Shown: positions 26,530 to 34,620 of the stretch, piece after piece
Numbering within the stretch: position 1 is the stretch's first letter
Layout of the letters: the number at the start of each line of letters is the position of its first letter
Source of the DNA: Muricomes sp049840515
GTDB lineage: Bacteria; Bacillota; Clostridia; Lachnospirales; Lachnospiraceae
NCBI GenBank assembly: GCA_049840515.1
Contig: JASGKW010000009.1
Coordinates: 744,001 to 808,000 of the forward strand
DNA: 64,000 nt
Reading direction: 5' to 3'
Notes under the pieces: generated by a model
Told to the model about the DNA's origin: nothing
Database searches by the model: none
What the model saw: only the letters and a program-made list of their open reading frames with translations
Position numbers and translations under genes: made by a program

Positions 26530-26874
26530 TTAAACACCCCCTCTAAGTCCATGTTCGTAGAGTATACCGCATGTTGTAAACATAAAGTGGCTGGTAGATA
26601 GAATTGCCATTCCCTTGCCGTGAGCCAGAGTGATAATATGTTCATCCGGCATTTTGCCGTGCACAAAAACAATACAGGCAATATCCAGCATCTCCGCAGT
26701 CCGCACAACCTGAGGGTTGCAGAGACCGGTAATTAATATGGAGCACTGTTCGGCAAAAGCCAGGACATCACTCATCATATCAGCTGAAAAGGCAAACTGT
26801 GCATCTAAATCTAATAATTCTTCCCCAAAAAGAATATCGGCATCCAGCAATTTCTGAACTTCCTTTATTGTCAT
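26530..26874 (-). CDS. DRTGG-domain-like protein (hydrogenase-associated), copy 1
   Basis: A 114-residue protein starting at MTIKEVQKLLDAD. That start is chosen because GGGAGG is at good spacing and an earlier in-frame ATG at 26913 has none. The DRTGG-like core (SDVLAFAEQCSILITGLCNPQVVRTAEMLDIACIVFVHGK) shares its layout with the second copy at 24264. It is the first gene of the leftward operon. A palindrome with GTTCAATAAGTATAC lies just upstream at 26897-26930, in the promoter region. Confidence 0.72.
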   Translation of the reverse strand: MTIKEVQKLLDADILFGEELLDLDAQFAFSADMMSDVLAFAEQCSILITGLCNPQVVRTAEMLDIACIVFVHGKMPDEHIITLAHGKGMAILSTSHFMFTTCGILYEHGLRGGV

Positions 26875-26896
26875 AGTCCCTCCCGATTTAGAGCAT

Positions 26897-26930
26897 ACCC
26901 TATTGAAAATCAATGGTTCAATAAGTATAC
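26897..26930. repeat. Dispersed palindrome, copy 4, upstream of the leftward operon
   Basis: CTATTGAAAATCAATGGTTCAATAAGTATAC; one arm is conserved and the other degenerate. The remaining spacer to 27200 is very AT-rich with no gene. Confidence 0.6.
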
Positions 26931-27202
26931 AAAATAGAATTTATGTAAAGTAAAAACTTGCATTTAGTATAGCATTTAGGGAGACAAAAAGCAATGTTCG
27001 GAATTGTGGTAAATAGATAAAAAATAAGAGGAAAATATAAGCATAATAGGATGTATTCATGAAAAATGAATCTGAAAAAAATAAATATTGGTAAAAAGTT
27101 AACAGAAAATATAATCAAATAATGCTGGAAAATGGTCATATATCATGATATCATAATGTAAATTATATATATAAATAATGAACAGATGGAGGAGGTTAAG
27201 TG

Positions 27203-27697
27203 ATGCTCACAAAGAAACAAACCGTTCCGTTCTCAGGAACAAAGGAACAAGAAGAATCATTATTAAAAATGATATCCGAGCTGAAAGATGAAAAAGGTGC
27301 AATGATGCCAATCTTACAGCGGGCTCAGGATATCTACGGGTACCTTCCGGTAGAGGTGCAGACAGTAATTTCCAATGAAACCGGAATTCCGCTGGAAAAG
27401 ATTTACGGAGTAGCCACGTTTTATTCACAATTTACATTAAGTCCCAAGGGGAAATATCAGATTTCAGTCTGTCTTGGAACTGCCTGCTATGTAAAAGGCG
27501 CGGGGGATATTTACAATGCCTTAATGGAAAGGCTCGGAATTGCAGGCGGAGAGTGCACACCGGACGGAAAATTTTCTCTGGATGCCTGTCGCTGCGTGGG
27601 AGCTTGTGGGCTAGCCCCGGTTATGATGGTTAATGGTGAGGTTTATGGACGTTTGACGGTAGATGATATCGATGGAATCTTGTCCAAATATGAATAA
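27203..27697 (+). CDS. NuoE-like [2Fe-2S] subunit of NADH-linked hydrogenase (HydC type)
   Basis: A 164-residue thioredoxin-like [2Fe-2S] subunit. The four cysteine ligands are visible: CLGTACYVKG (two) and DACRCVGACGLAPVM (two). The helical N-terminal region ending GVATFYSQFTLSPKG is typical of NuoE. It is the first gene of the hydrogenase operon, with AGGAGG before the ATG at 27203. In bifurcating hydrogenases this subunit relays electrons between NADH and the catalytic subunit. Confidence 0.9.
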   Translation: MLTKKQTVPFSGTKEQEESLLKMISELKDEKGAMMPILQRAQDIYGYLPVEVQTVISNETGIPLEKIYGVATFYSQFTLSPKGKYQISVCLGTACYVKGAGDIYNALMERLGIAGGECTPDGKFSLDACRCVGACGLAPVMMVNGEVYGRLTVDDIDGILSKYE

Positions 27698-27700
27698 GCC

Positions 27701-28261
27701 ATGATGCCGGAAATATCTCTGAACATATTGGATGTAGCTGAAAATTCTGTGCGTGCAGGAGCATCACTGATTGAAATAGGCGTTTCTATTCTGGTGGAGA
27801 TGGACACGCTTACTGTCGTCATTAAGGATAATGGCTGTGGTATGTCATCAGAACAGGTAGAAAAGGTACAAGACCCATTTTATACAACCCGGACTACGAG
27901 AAAAGTTGGACTGGGAGTACCTTTTTTCAAACAGGCTGCAGAAAGTGCGGAAGGTAGTTTTTCCATTGTGTCAGAATTGGGAAAGGGGACGGTCGTAAAA
28001 GCTGTCTTTAAATTATCACACATAGACAGAATGCCGCTCGGTGATATTAATACAACAATTTACACACTGGTTGTTTTCAATGAGCAGATTCATTTTAGAT
28101 ATACATATCAATACAATGACAATGAATTTGTGCTGGATACCCGGGAAATCAGGGAAATCCTGGGGGAGGATATTTCCTTTTCCAATCCGGAGGTTTCCTC
28201 ATTCATCAAGGAATATCTCAAATCCGGCAAGGAAGAAACAGACCAGGGAGCGGAAATATAA
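27701..28261 (+). CDS. HATPase-domain protein in hydrogenase operon
   Basis: A 186-residue GHKL ATP-binding protein. The N-box (LNILDVAENSVRAGAS), the G1 DNGCGMS and a G2-like segment (RKVGLGVPFFKQAAE) are all present, but no phosphoacceptor histidine domain is seen. A C-terminal 80-residue extension has no recognised fold. It begins 3 bases after the nuoE-like stop. Such ATPases recur inside clostridial hydrogenase operons, with unproven function. A serine-kinase or redox-signalling role is inference. Confidence 0.82.
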   Translation: MMPEISLNILDVAENSVRAGASLIEIGVSILVEMDTLTVVIKDNGCGMSSEQVEKVQDPFYTTRTTRKVGLGVPFFKQAAESAEGSFSIVSELGKGTVVKAVFKLSHIDRMPLGDINTTIYTLVVFNEQIHFRYTYQYNDNEFVLDTREIREILGEDISFSNPEVSSFIKEYLKSGKEETDQGAEI

Positions 28262-28285
28262 AGGTAATAAGAATGGAGGACATAT

Positions 28286-28666
28286 ATGAAATCTCTTGAA
28301 GAATTACGTGCAATCAGAGAAAAAATGCAGGGAAAGGTTGGCGTCCGGTCAGAGAATGATGATCAGATCAGGGTCATTGTAGGGATGGCTACCTGCGGAA
28401 TTGCAAGCGGTGCAAGGCCGGTGCTGACAACCCTTTCGGATGCAGTTCAGGAACAGGGACTTTTGAATATTAATGTGACTCAGACGGGATGTATCGGACT
28501 GTGCCAGTATGAGCCGATTGTGGAGGTTATGGAGCCGGGCAGGGAGAAAGTTACATATGTAAAAATGACTCCTGAAAAAGCGATGGAAGTATTGAGAATG
28601 CATTTGTTAGACGGCCAGGTGGTGACAAAATACACATTAGGTGCTGCAAAAAAGAGTGCTGAATAA
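28286..28666 (+). CDS. [2Fe-2S] thioredoxin-like ferredoxin (hydrogenase operon)
   Basis: A 126-residue thioredoxin-like [2Fe-2S] protein resembling the C-terminal half of NuoE. Cysteines lie in MATCGIASGA and TQTGCIGLCQYEP, and SVRSENDD-type surface segments surround them. It starts after TGGAGG and sits between the HATPase and nuoF-like genes. Its place as a small electron-transfer subunit follows from context. Confidence 0.86.
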   Translation: MKSLEELRAIREKMQGKVGVRSENDDQIRVIVGMATCGIASGARPVLTTLSDAVQEQGLLNINVTQTGCIGLCQYEPIVEVMEPGREKVTYVKMTPEKAMEVLRMHLLDGQVVTKYTLGAAKKSAE

Positions 28667-28686
28667 GAAAAAGGAGGCTAATGATT

Positions 28687-30474
28687 ATGTATCGTTCGCA
28701 TGTTTTGGTTTGTGGTGGAACAGGCTGTACTTCTTCCGGAAGCCCGAAAATTATAGAAAAATTAGAAAAAGAAATTAAAGAACAGGGTCTGCAGGAAGAA
28801 GTTGGGGTTGTAAAAACCGGCTGTTTCGGTCTGTGTGCATTGGGTCCCATTATGATTGTTTATCCCGAAGGTTCTTTCTATTCCATGGTTCAGGAAGATG
28901 ATATTCCGGAGATTGTGTCTGAACATCTGTTAAAAGGAAGGGTGGTAAAACGCCTTCTTTATGATGAGACAACAAAGACAGAGGACATCCTTCCTCTGAA
29001 TGAGACAAACTTTTATAAAAAGCAGAAAAGAGTTGCACTGCGCAACTGCGGTGTTATCAACCCTGAGAATATTGAGGAATACATAGGAACGGGCGGCTAT
29101 GATGCATTGGGAACCGTCCTTACAGAAAAGACACCTGAAGATGTCATCCAGATTCTTTTGGACAGTGGTCTGAGAGGAAGAGGCGGTGCTGGTTTCCCCA
29201 CAGGATTGAAGTGGAAATTTGCAGCGGCAAACACAGCCGATCAGAAATATGTCTGTTGTAATGCCGATGAAGGTGACCCGGGTGCATTTATGGACCGTTC
29301 TGTATTAGAAGGTGATCCGCATGTAGTTCTTGAGGCAATGGCAATTGCAGGTTATGCCATCGGTGCATCTCAGGGATATATTTATGTCCGTGCAGAATAT
29401 CCAATTGCAGTAAAGCGTCTGGAAATTGCGCTGGATCAGGCAAGAGAATATGGATTGCTTGGAAAGAATATTTTTGAAACCGGATTTGATTTTGATATTG
29501 AATTAAGACTCGGAGCAGGTGCCTTTGTATGTGGAGAAGAGACGGCGCTCATGACCTCCATCGAAGGAAACAGAGGAGAGCCTAGGCCACGTCCTCCGTT
29601 CCCGGCAGTGAAAGGTCTGTTCCAGAGACCTACCATTTTGAACAATGTTGAGACCTATGCAAACATTCCCCAGATTATTGTAAACGGTCCGGAGTGGTTT
29701 GCATCCATGGGTACGGAGAAATCAAAAGGAACGAAAGTGTTTGCCCTTGGCGGTAAGATTAATAATACAGGTCTGGTGGAGATTCCAATGGGAACCACAC
29801 TGCGTGAGATTGTGGAAGAAATCGGCGGCGGCGTTCCGGGAGGCAAGAAGTTTAAGGCTGCACAGACGGGAGGACCATCCGGAGGATGTATTCCGGCTGA
29901 GCATTTTGATGTGCCTATCGACTATGATAATCTGATTGCTATCGGCTCCATGATGGGTTCCGGCGGACTGATTGTCATGGATGAAGATAACTGTATGGTA
30001 GATATTGCAAAATTTTTCCTGGAATTCACGGTAGATGAATCCTGCGGCAAGTGTACACCATGCCGTATCGGTACAAGACGTATGCTGGAGATTTTGGAGA
30101 AAATTACCAAGGGTCAGGCAGTGATGGAAGATTTGGATAAGCTGGAAGAGCTGTGCTATCATCTGAAATCTAACTCTCTGTGTGCTTTGGGACAGACGGC
30201 GCCCAACCCTGTACTTTCTACACTCCGTTACTTTAAAGACGAATATATTGCACATATTACAGAAAAGAGATGTCCGGCAGGAGTATGTAAAGATTTGCTT
30301 CAGTACAAGATTGATGCGGACAAATGCAAGGGATGTACTCTGTGCGTGAAAGTCTGTCCGGCAGACGCGATTACCGGAAGCGTAAAAGAGGTGCATATAA
30401 TAAATCTGGAAAAATGTGTAAAATGTGGTGCTTGTATGGAAAAATGCCGTTTCGGTGCAATTTACAAAGCATAG
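28687..30474 (+). CDS. NuoF-like NADH/FMN-binding subunit (HydB type)
   Basis: About 595 residues. An N-terminal thioredoxin-like [2Fe-2S] domain (VCGGTGCTSSGSP, KTGCFGLCALGP) leads into the FMN/NADH domain (GLRGRGGAGFPTGLKW), then a SLBB-like region and a [4Fe-4S] site (ESCGKCTPCRIGTRRM). Two C-terminal ferredoxin clusters end it (CKGCTLCVKVCPADAI, CVKCGACMEKCRFGAI). The ATG at 28687 is preferred over 28681 for spacing from AAGGAGG. This subunit oxidises or reduces NAD(H) in the electron-bifurcating HydABC complex. Confidence 0.93.
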   Translation: MYRSHVLVCGGTGCTSSGSPKIIEKLEKEIKEQGLQEEVGVVKTGCFGLCALGPIMIVYPEGSFYSMVQEDDIPEIVSEHLLKGRVVKRLLYDETTKTEDILPLNETNFYKKQKRVALRNCGVINPENIEEYIGTGGYDALGTVLTEKTPEDVIQILLDSGLRGRGGAGFPTGLKWKFAAANTADQKYVCCNADEGDPGAFMDRSVLEGDPHVVLEAMAIAGYAIGASQGYIYVRAEYPIAVKRLEIALDQAREYGLLGKNIFETGFDFDIELRLGAGAFVCGEETALMTSIEGNRGEPRPRPPFPAVKGLFQRPTILNNVETYANIPQIIVNGPEWFASMGTEKSKGTKVFALGGKINNTGLVEIPMGTTLREIVEEIGGGVPGGKKFKAAQTGGPSGGCIPAEHFDVPIDYDNLIAIGSMMGSGGLIVMDEDNCMVDIAKFFLEFTVDESCGKCTPCRIGTRRMLEILEKITKGQAVMEDLDKLEELCYHLKSNSLCALGQTAPNPVLSTLRYFKDEYIAHITEKRCPAGVCKDLLQYKIDADKCKGCTLCVKVCPADAITGSVKEVHIINLEKCVKCGACMEKCRFGAIYKA

Positions 30475-30489
30475 TGGAGGATAGAGAAT

Positions 30490-32232
30490 ATGGAAAATGT
30501 AAATATAAAAATCAATGGCCTGGATGTCTGTGCGCCGGCGGGCTCTACAATCCTGGATGCGGCACATATTGCAGGAATTAAAATCCCAACCTTATGTTTT
30601 CTGAAGGAAATCAATGAGATTGGCGCCTGCCGTATGTGTGTTGTAGAAGTAAAAGGAGCAAGGAATCTGGTTGCAGCTTGTGTGCACCCTATTAATGAAG
30701 GCATGGAAGTTTTGACAAATACACCTGCATTACTTGAATCCAGAAGGCGCACACTTAAATTGATTCTCTCAACTCATGATAAAAAGTGTCTTTCCTGTGT
30801 GAGAAGCGGAAGATGTGAACTGCAGGAGCTCTGTCAGGAGCTGGGTGTGGAAGATGAGAACTACTTTGCAGGAGAGTCCCAGGAATTTGAGCTGGATTAC
30901 AGTGCTGCCCACATGGTTCGTGACAATAATAAATGTATCCTCTGCAGAAGGTGTACAGCCGTCTGTGAGACCGTTCAGGCTGTAGGTGTTATCGGGCCAA
31001 ACAACAGAGGATTTACAACATTTATCGGTTCTGCCTTTGATATGGGGCTGGGCGATACAAGCTGTGTATCCTGTGGTCAGTGTATTGTGGCCTGTCCAAC
31101 AGGTGCACTGTATGAAAAAGACTTTAATGATGACGTGCTTGCGGCAATCGCAGATGAGACAAAACATGTTATTGTACAGCCGGCACCTTCCGTAAGAGCG
31201 GCCCTGGGAGAAGAATTTGGCTATCCTATGGGGACTGACGTGGAAGGAAAGATGACGGCAGCTCTTCGGAGAATAGGATTTGATAAAGTATTTGATACAA
31301 ACTTCAGCGCCGACCTGACAATTTTGGAGGAGGCACATGAATTTCTTGGACGGGTGCAGAACGGCGGAGTTCTTCCGCTGATAACCTCCTGTTCACCGGG
31401 CTGGATTAAATACTGTGAACATTATTATCCAGACCAGCTGGCGCATTTATCAAGCTGTAAGTCACCTCAGCAAATGTTTGGTGCGGTTGCCAAAACATAC
31501 TATGCTGAAAAAATGGGAATTGATCCTAAGGATATTGTATGTGTCAGTGTTATGCCATGTACAGCGAAGAAGTTTGAGATTGACAGGGAAGATCAGAATG
31601 CGGCAGGTGTGCCTGACGTTGATATTTCTATCACGACAAGAGAACTGGCCCGCCTAATCCGCAAGCTGGGAATCGACTTTAGAAGTCTCTCAGACGAAGA
31701 GTTTGATGATCCACTTGGCGAGTCTACAGGAGCGGGTGTTATTTTCGGTGCTACCGGCGGTGTTATGGAGGCTGCACTGCGGACAGCAGTGGAAACACTC
31801 ACAGGAAAAGAACTGGAAAATGTAGAATTCCAGGAAGTCCGCGGTACACAGGGCGTCAAAGAAGCTACTTATAATGTAGCAGGAATGGACGTGAAGGTAG
31901 CTGTAGCTTCTGGATTATCCAATGCAAAACATATTATGGATAAGGTTCGCTCAGGGGAAGCAGATTATCATTTTGTTGAGATTATGGGCTGCCCTGGCGG
32001 ATGTGTTAATGGCGGAGGCCAGCCTCAGGTACACGCGGATGTGCGCAATTATCAGGATGTCAGAGCAATCCGTGCAAAAGCACTGTATGATAACGATGAG
32101 GCAAAAGCGCTCAGAAAGTCCCATGATAACCCATCGGTTAAAAGGCTTTATGAAGAATATCTCGGAGAGCCAGGAAGTGAGAGGGCACATCACATTCTGC
32201 ATACGACCTATGTACAACGCAGTGTCAATTAG
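30490..32232 (+). CDS. hydA: [FeFe] hydrogenase catalytic subunit (HydA, multi-cluster)
   Basis: A 580-residue cytosolic hydrogenase. An N-terminal plant-type [2Fe-2S] domain (GACRMCVVEV) leads into a His-Cys [4Fe-4S] site (HDKKCLSCVRSGRCELQ) and two ferredoxin clusters (CILCRRCTAVCE, CVSCGQCIVACP). The complete H-cluster motifs follow: TSCSPGWIKYCE, VMPCTAKKFE and MGCPGGCVNGGG. This is the trimeric NADH/ferredoxin-linked type, which makes H2 from reduced ferredoxin plus NADH or runs in reverse. It is last in the operon, and a strong terminator follows. Confidence 0.96.
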   Translation: MENVNIKINGLDVCAPAGSTILDAAHIAGIKIPTLCFLKEINEIGACRMCVVEVKGARNLVAACVHPINEGMEVLTNTPALLESRRRTLKLILSTHDKKCLSCVRSGRCELQELCQELGVEDENYFAGESQEFELDYSAAHMVRDNNKCILCRRCTAVCETVQAVGVIGPNNRGFTTFIGSAFDMGLGDTSCVSCGQCIVACPTGALYEKDFNDDVLAAIADETKHVIVQPAPSVRAALGEEFGYPMGTDVEGKMTAALRRIGFDKVFDTNFSADLTILEEAHEFLGRVQNGGVLPLITSCSPGWIKYCEHYYPDQLAHLSSCKSPQQMFGAVAKTYYAEKMGIDPKDIVCVSVMPCTAKKFEIDREDQNAAGVPDVDISITTRELARLIRKLGIDFRSLSDEEFDDPLGESTGAGVIFGATGGVMEAALRTAVETLTGKELENVEFQEVRGTQGVKEATYNVAGMDVKVAVASGLSNAKHIMDKVRSGEADYHFVEIMGCPGGCVNGGGQPQVHADVRNYQDVRAIRAKALYDNDEAKALRKSHDNPSVKRLYEEYLGEPGSERAHHILHTTYVQRSVN

Positions 32233-32280
32233 AGCAAGAGTTTAAAGAAGACAAGGCTGGTCCCTAAAATACATAAAAAT

Positions 32281-32322
32281 AGATGGCTCCCAACATTTGC
32301 TGGGAGCCATCTATTTCTTTTG
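32281..32322. terminator. Bidirectional terminator between hydA and the purine permease
   Basis: AGATGGCTCCCA (32281-32292) pairs perfectly with TGGGAGCCATCT (32301-32312), with ATTTCTTTT to the right. Confidence 0.85.
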
Positions 32323-32351
32323 GAATTATACTTTAAGATAAAAATGTGAAG

Positions 32352-32387
32352 GTATACTCCTTGAATGGCTAATGTTCAATAAGTATA
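32352..32387. repeat. Dispersed palindrome, copy 5
   Basis: GTATACTCCTTGAA and TGTTCAATAAGTATAT arms, between convergent hydA and permease genes. Confidence 0.65.
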
Positions 32388-32405
32388 TAAGTTTATCTAT
32401 AAGTT

Positions 32406-33836
32406 TTATCCCAGTGTCATAAATGCATATCTAATGACAAATACAATGGATATTATTAATGTTAAAGACTTCACCTCTTTAAACTGCTTTGTGAAAATCT
32501 TTGTCAGGCAGAATGTGATAAGTCCAATTGCAATACCATTTGCGATAGAGTAAGTAAATGGCATGAACACGATGGTACAGAATGCTGGAAGAGCGTTGGT
32601 CATGTCGCTGAAATCAACATCCTTCACATTGCTTAACATTAAAATTCCTACGAAGATAAGTGCAGGTGCTGTAGCTGCTCCTGGAACTATGCTTACGATA
32701 GGTGCGAAGATAATTGCACTCAGGAATAATACGGCTGTGACAAGACTTGTCATACCTGTTCTTCCGCCTGCTGCGATACCTGCGCTGGATTCTACAACTG
32801 TAGTAACGGTAGAAGTACCAACCATAGCGCCTGCTGTAGTTGCAACCGCATCTGACATCAAAGCCTGTTTCATGCGGATAACTTCGCCGTTTTCATCTAA
32901 CATATTAGACTGTTTTGCTGCTCCCAATAGAGTTCCGACAGAGTCGAACATATTTACCAGTGAGAAGCTGATTACAAGCATAATTACTGTGAAAAGTGAA
33001 TCTAACATGTTTTTGCCGTGGAATAGACCGGCAAAATCCATTTTCAGAAAAGATACGTCTGCGAAATCGGTAAATTTAGTTCCGATGTTCAGACTGAAGT
33101 TTGATAAATGAGTCACTCCCAGAGGAATTCCGAGAATAGTTGCTGATACAATACCAATCAAGATAGAGCCTTTGACTCTCTTTGAATGAAGTACAGTCAT
33201 AATGATTAATCCAATCAATGCAACCAAAGCACCCATCATTGGAGCAATATCAGCTTCTGGGTTTCTCCACTGTGCAAAGTCTACCATGCTGACAAGTGTT
33301 GCTGAATTTCCGACAACTAAACCGGAATTCTTAAGTCCGATGATTGTAATAAATAACCCAATTCCAGGGGTTATCGCCGATTTTACAGCGTCTGGAATGG
33401 AGCGGATAATTGCATCACGCAAACCTACAACTGTAATGAAGATAAAGAATAAACCTGCCAGGAACACAATAACGAGTGCCTGATTGTAGGTGTATCCGAT
33501 TCCTAATACAACTGTATATGCAAAAAATGCATTAAGTCCCATGCCTGGTGTCAGCGCAAATGGGAGTCTGGCATATACGGAACATAAGAAGGTTCCGATA
33601 AATGCACTGATACATGTGCCAATAAATACACCGTTGGATATCCTTCCGGCCATCATGGCATCGCCCATAATTACATATGGGTCTGACAAAATCTGTGGAT
33701 TAAGTATCAATATGTAGGCAATGGTGATAAACGTGGTGAATCCCGCGAGTACTTCTGTCCTCATATTAGATTTGTTTTCTGTAATACCAAAGTAATTGTC
33801 TAAGAAACTTGTTTTGTTTTCTGATTTACTGTTCAT
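32406..33836 (-). CDS. NCS2-family purine permease (PbuG/AzgA-like)
   Basis: A 476-residue membrane transporter with about 12-14 hydrophobic segments. The AzgA-like sequence landmarks are present: LGMNAFFAYT-type GMGLNAFFAYTVV near residue 100, ITPGIGLFITIIGLKNSG, and VGTSTVTTVVESSAGIAAGGRTGM. These proteins import guanine, hypoxanthine or adenine with protons. A guanine-class riboswitch lies upstream on the same strand, supporting a purine substrate. It is divergent from the guanine deaminase gene and probably feeds the purine island. Confidence 0.9.
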   Translation of the reverse strand: MNSKSENKTSFLDNYFGITENKSNMRTEVLAGFTTFITIAYILILNPQILSDPYVIMGDAMMAGRISNGVFIGTCISAFIGTFLCSVYARLPFALTPGMGLNAFFAYTVVLGIGYTYNQALVIVFLAGLFFIFITVVGLRDAIIRSIPDAVKSAITPGIGLFITIIGLKNSGLVVGNSATLVSMVDFAQWRNPEADIAPMMGALVALIGLIIMTVLHSKRVKGSILIGIVSATILGIPLGVTHLSNFSLNIGTKFTDFADVSFLKMDFAGLFHGKNMLDSLFTVIMLVISFSLVNMFDSVGTLLGAAKQSNMLDENGEVIRMKQALMSDAVATTAGAMVGTSTVTTVVESSAGIAAGGRTGMTSLVTAVLFLSAIIFAPIVSIVPGAATAPALIFVGILMLSNVKDVDFSDMTNALPAFCTIVFMPFTYSIANGIAIGLITFCLTKIFTKQFKEVKSLTLIISIVFVIRYAFMTLG

Positions 33837-33969
33837 TTTGATCCTCCGCTATTTCATAATATGTTTCTTTATCCCTATTCTTATCCCACCCTTAACAACG
33901 TGAATCTCTCTCTACCCTCCTTATTCATTTTTTATCACCTAAGAAGCTGATTTTCCGTTTTTGGGCAAC

Positions 33970-34025
33970 AAAAAAAGAGTTGCCAATAAATTGTCATGAA
34001 GACGAACTTATGTAGTCAACTCTTT
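33970..34025 (-). terminator. Riboswitch-linked terminator of the permease leader
   Basis: On the minus strand AAAGAGTTG (34017-34025) can pair with CAACTCTTT (33974-33982), followed by an uninterrupted T run. An inner helix (ATAAGTT...) strengthens it. The 5' arm is also the 3' strand of aptamer helix P3, so aptamer folding and terminator formation exclude each other. Confidence 0.7.
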
Positions 34026-34070
34026 CGGCAGTTGGTAGAGACTCTGGGCCAATCCCCAGGATATACATAA
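34008..34070 (-). promoter_or_regulatory. Guanine-class purine riboswitch upstream of the permease
   Basis: P1 pairs 34064-34070 (TTATGTA read on the minus strand) with 34008-34014 (TACATAA). P2 is CTGGG/CCCAG, J2/3 contains GTCTCTACC, and P3 is CAACT/AGTTG. The J3/1 segment reads GACTAC; the C there marks guanine (not adenine) recognition in this class. Confidence 0.88.
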
Positions 34071-34104
34071 TGGTAATGGAAAATAGCAATATTAAGTTGA
34101 ACTT

Positions 34105-34133
34105 ATTATATAATCTGAAATAGATTTAGTCTA
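34105..34133 (-). promoter_or_regulatory. Promoter of the permease transcript
   Basis: On the minus strand TAGACT (34128-34133), 17 bases, TATAAT (34105-34110), 35 bases before the aptamer. The 34134-34420 spacer is AT-rich and holds no gene. Confidence 0.65.
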
Positions 34134-34423
34134 TTTGCATTTTTATCAAAATTTCTTGTGTTTCTTTAGTGAAATTTCACAAAAAAGATTCTATTGAAAC
34201 AGTTTTCTTTAAAAAATAACTATATAGTTTTCTATAGATATATCCTATCAGCCCTAATAGATATGCTCTATTAACCTCTCGATTATGATTATATTAATGT
34301 TATATTTGTCTGATAACTTTAATTATTATCTTTGATTTTATACTCTTTTGTTCATATAATCAAGTTGTTTGTAAAAACAACTTGATATTTCAATAAAAAT
34401 TTGCACAATAATTATAAATGCTA

Positions 34424-34452
34424 TTGACATTAAACCGTGAAAATGCTAACAT
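34424..34452 (+). promoter_or_regulatory. Promoter of the guanine deaminase transcript
   Basis: TTGACA (34424-34429), 17 bases, TGC-TAACAT (34447-34452, extended -10), 38 bases before the aptamer. Confidence 0.7.
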
Positions 34453-34489
34453 ACATGACATAAATAAAAACTAAATATTTTAAGTGGCA

Positions 34490-34554
34490 TACTTATATAG
34501 GTTCATAATCGGGTGAACGTTTCTACCAACTACCTTAATAGTTGACTATAAGTA
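34490..34554 (+). promoter_or_regulatory. Guanine-class purine riboswitch upstream of guanine deaminase
   Basis: P1 is TACTTATA (34490-34497) with TATAAGTA (34547-34554). P2 is GTTCA/TGAAC, J2/3 is GTTTCTACC, P3 is CAACT/AGTTG, and J3/1 reads ACTAT with the guanine-specifying C. An exact second TACTTATA at 34577-34584 can compete for the P1 3' strand, so this is a plausible switch. Confidence 0.9.
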
Positions 34555-34620
34555 TCTGTGGAGGCGTCTTCGCAGGTACTTATATTTGTACTGCAAAGAT
34601 GCAGAAGGGAGAGACAACCG

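Noticed and set aside
34558..34620. GTG start at 34558 extending guanine deaminase
   Set aside because: It would begin inside the riboswitch alternative helix and adds 21 residues with no family similarity; ATG 34621 has a ribosome site.
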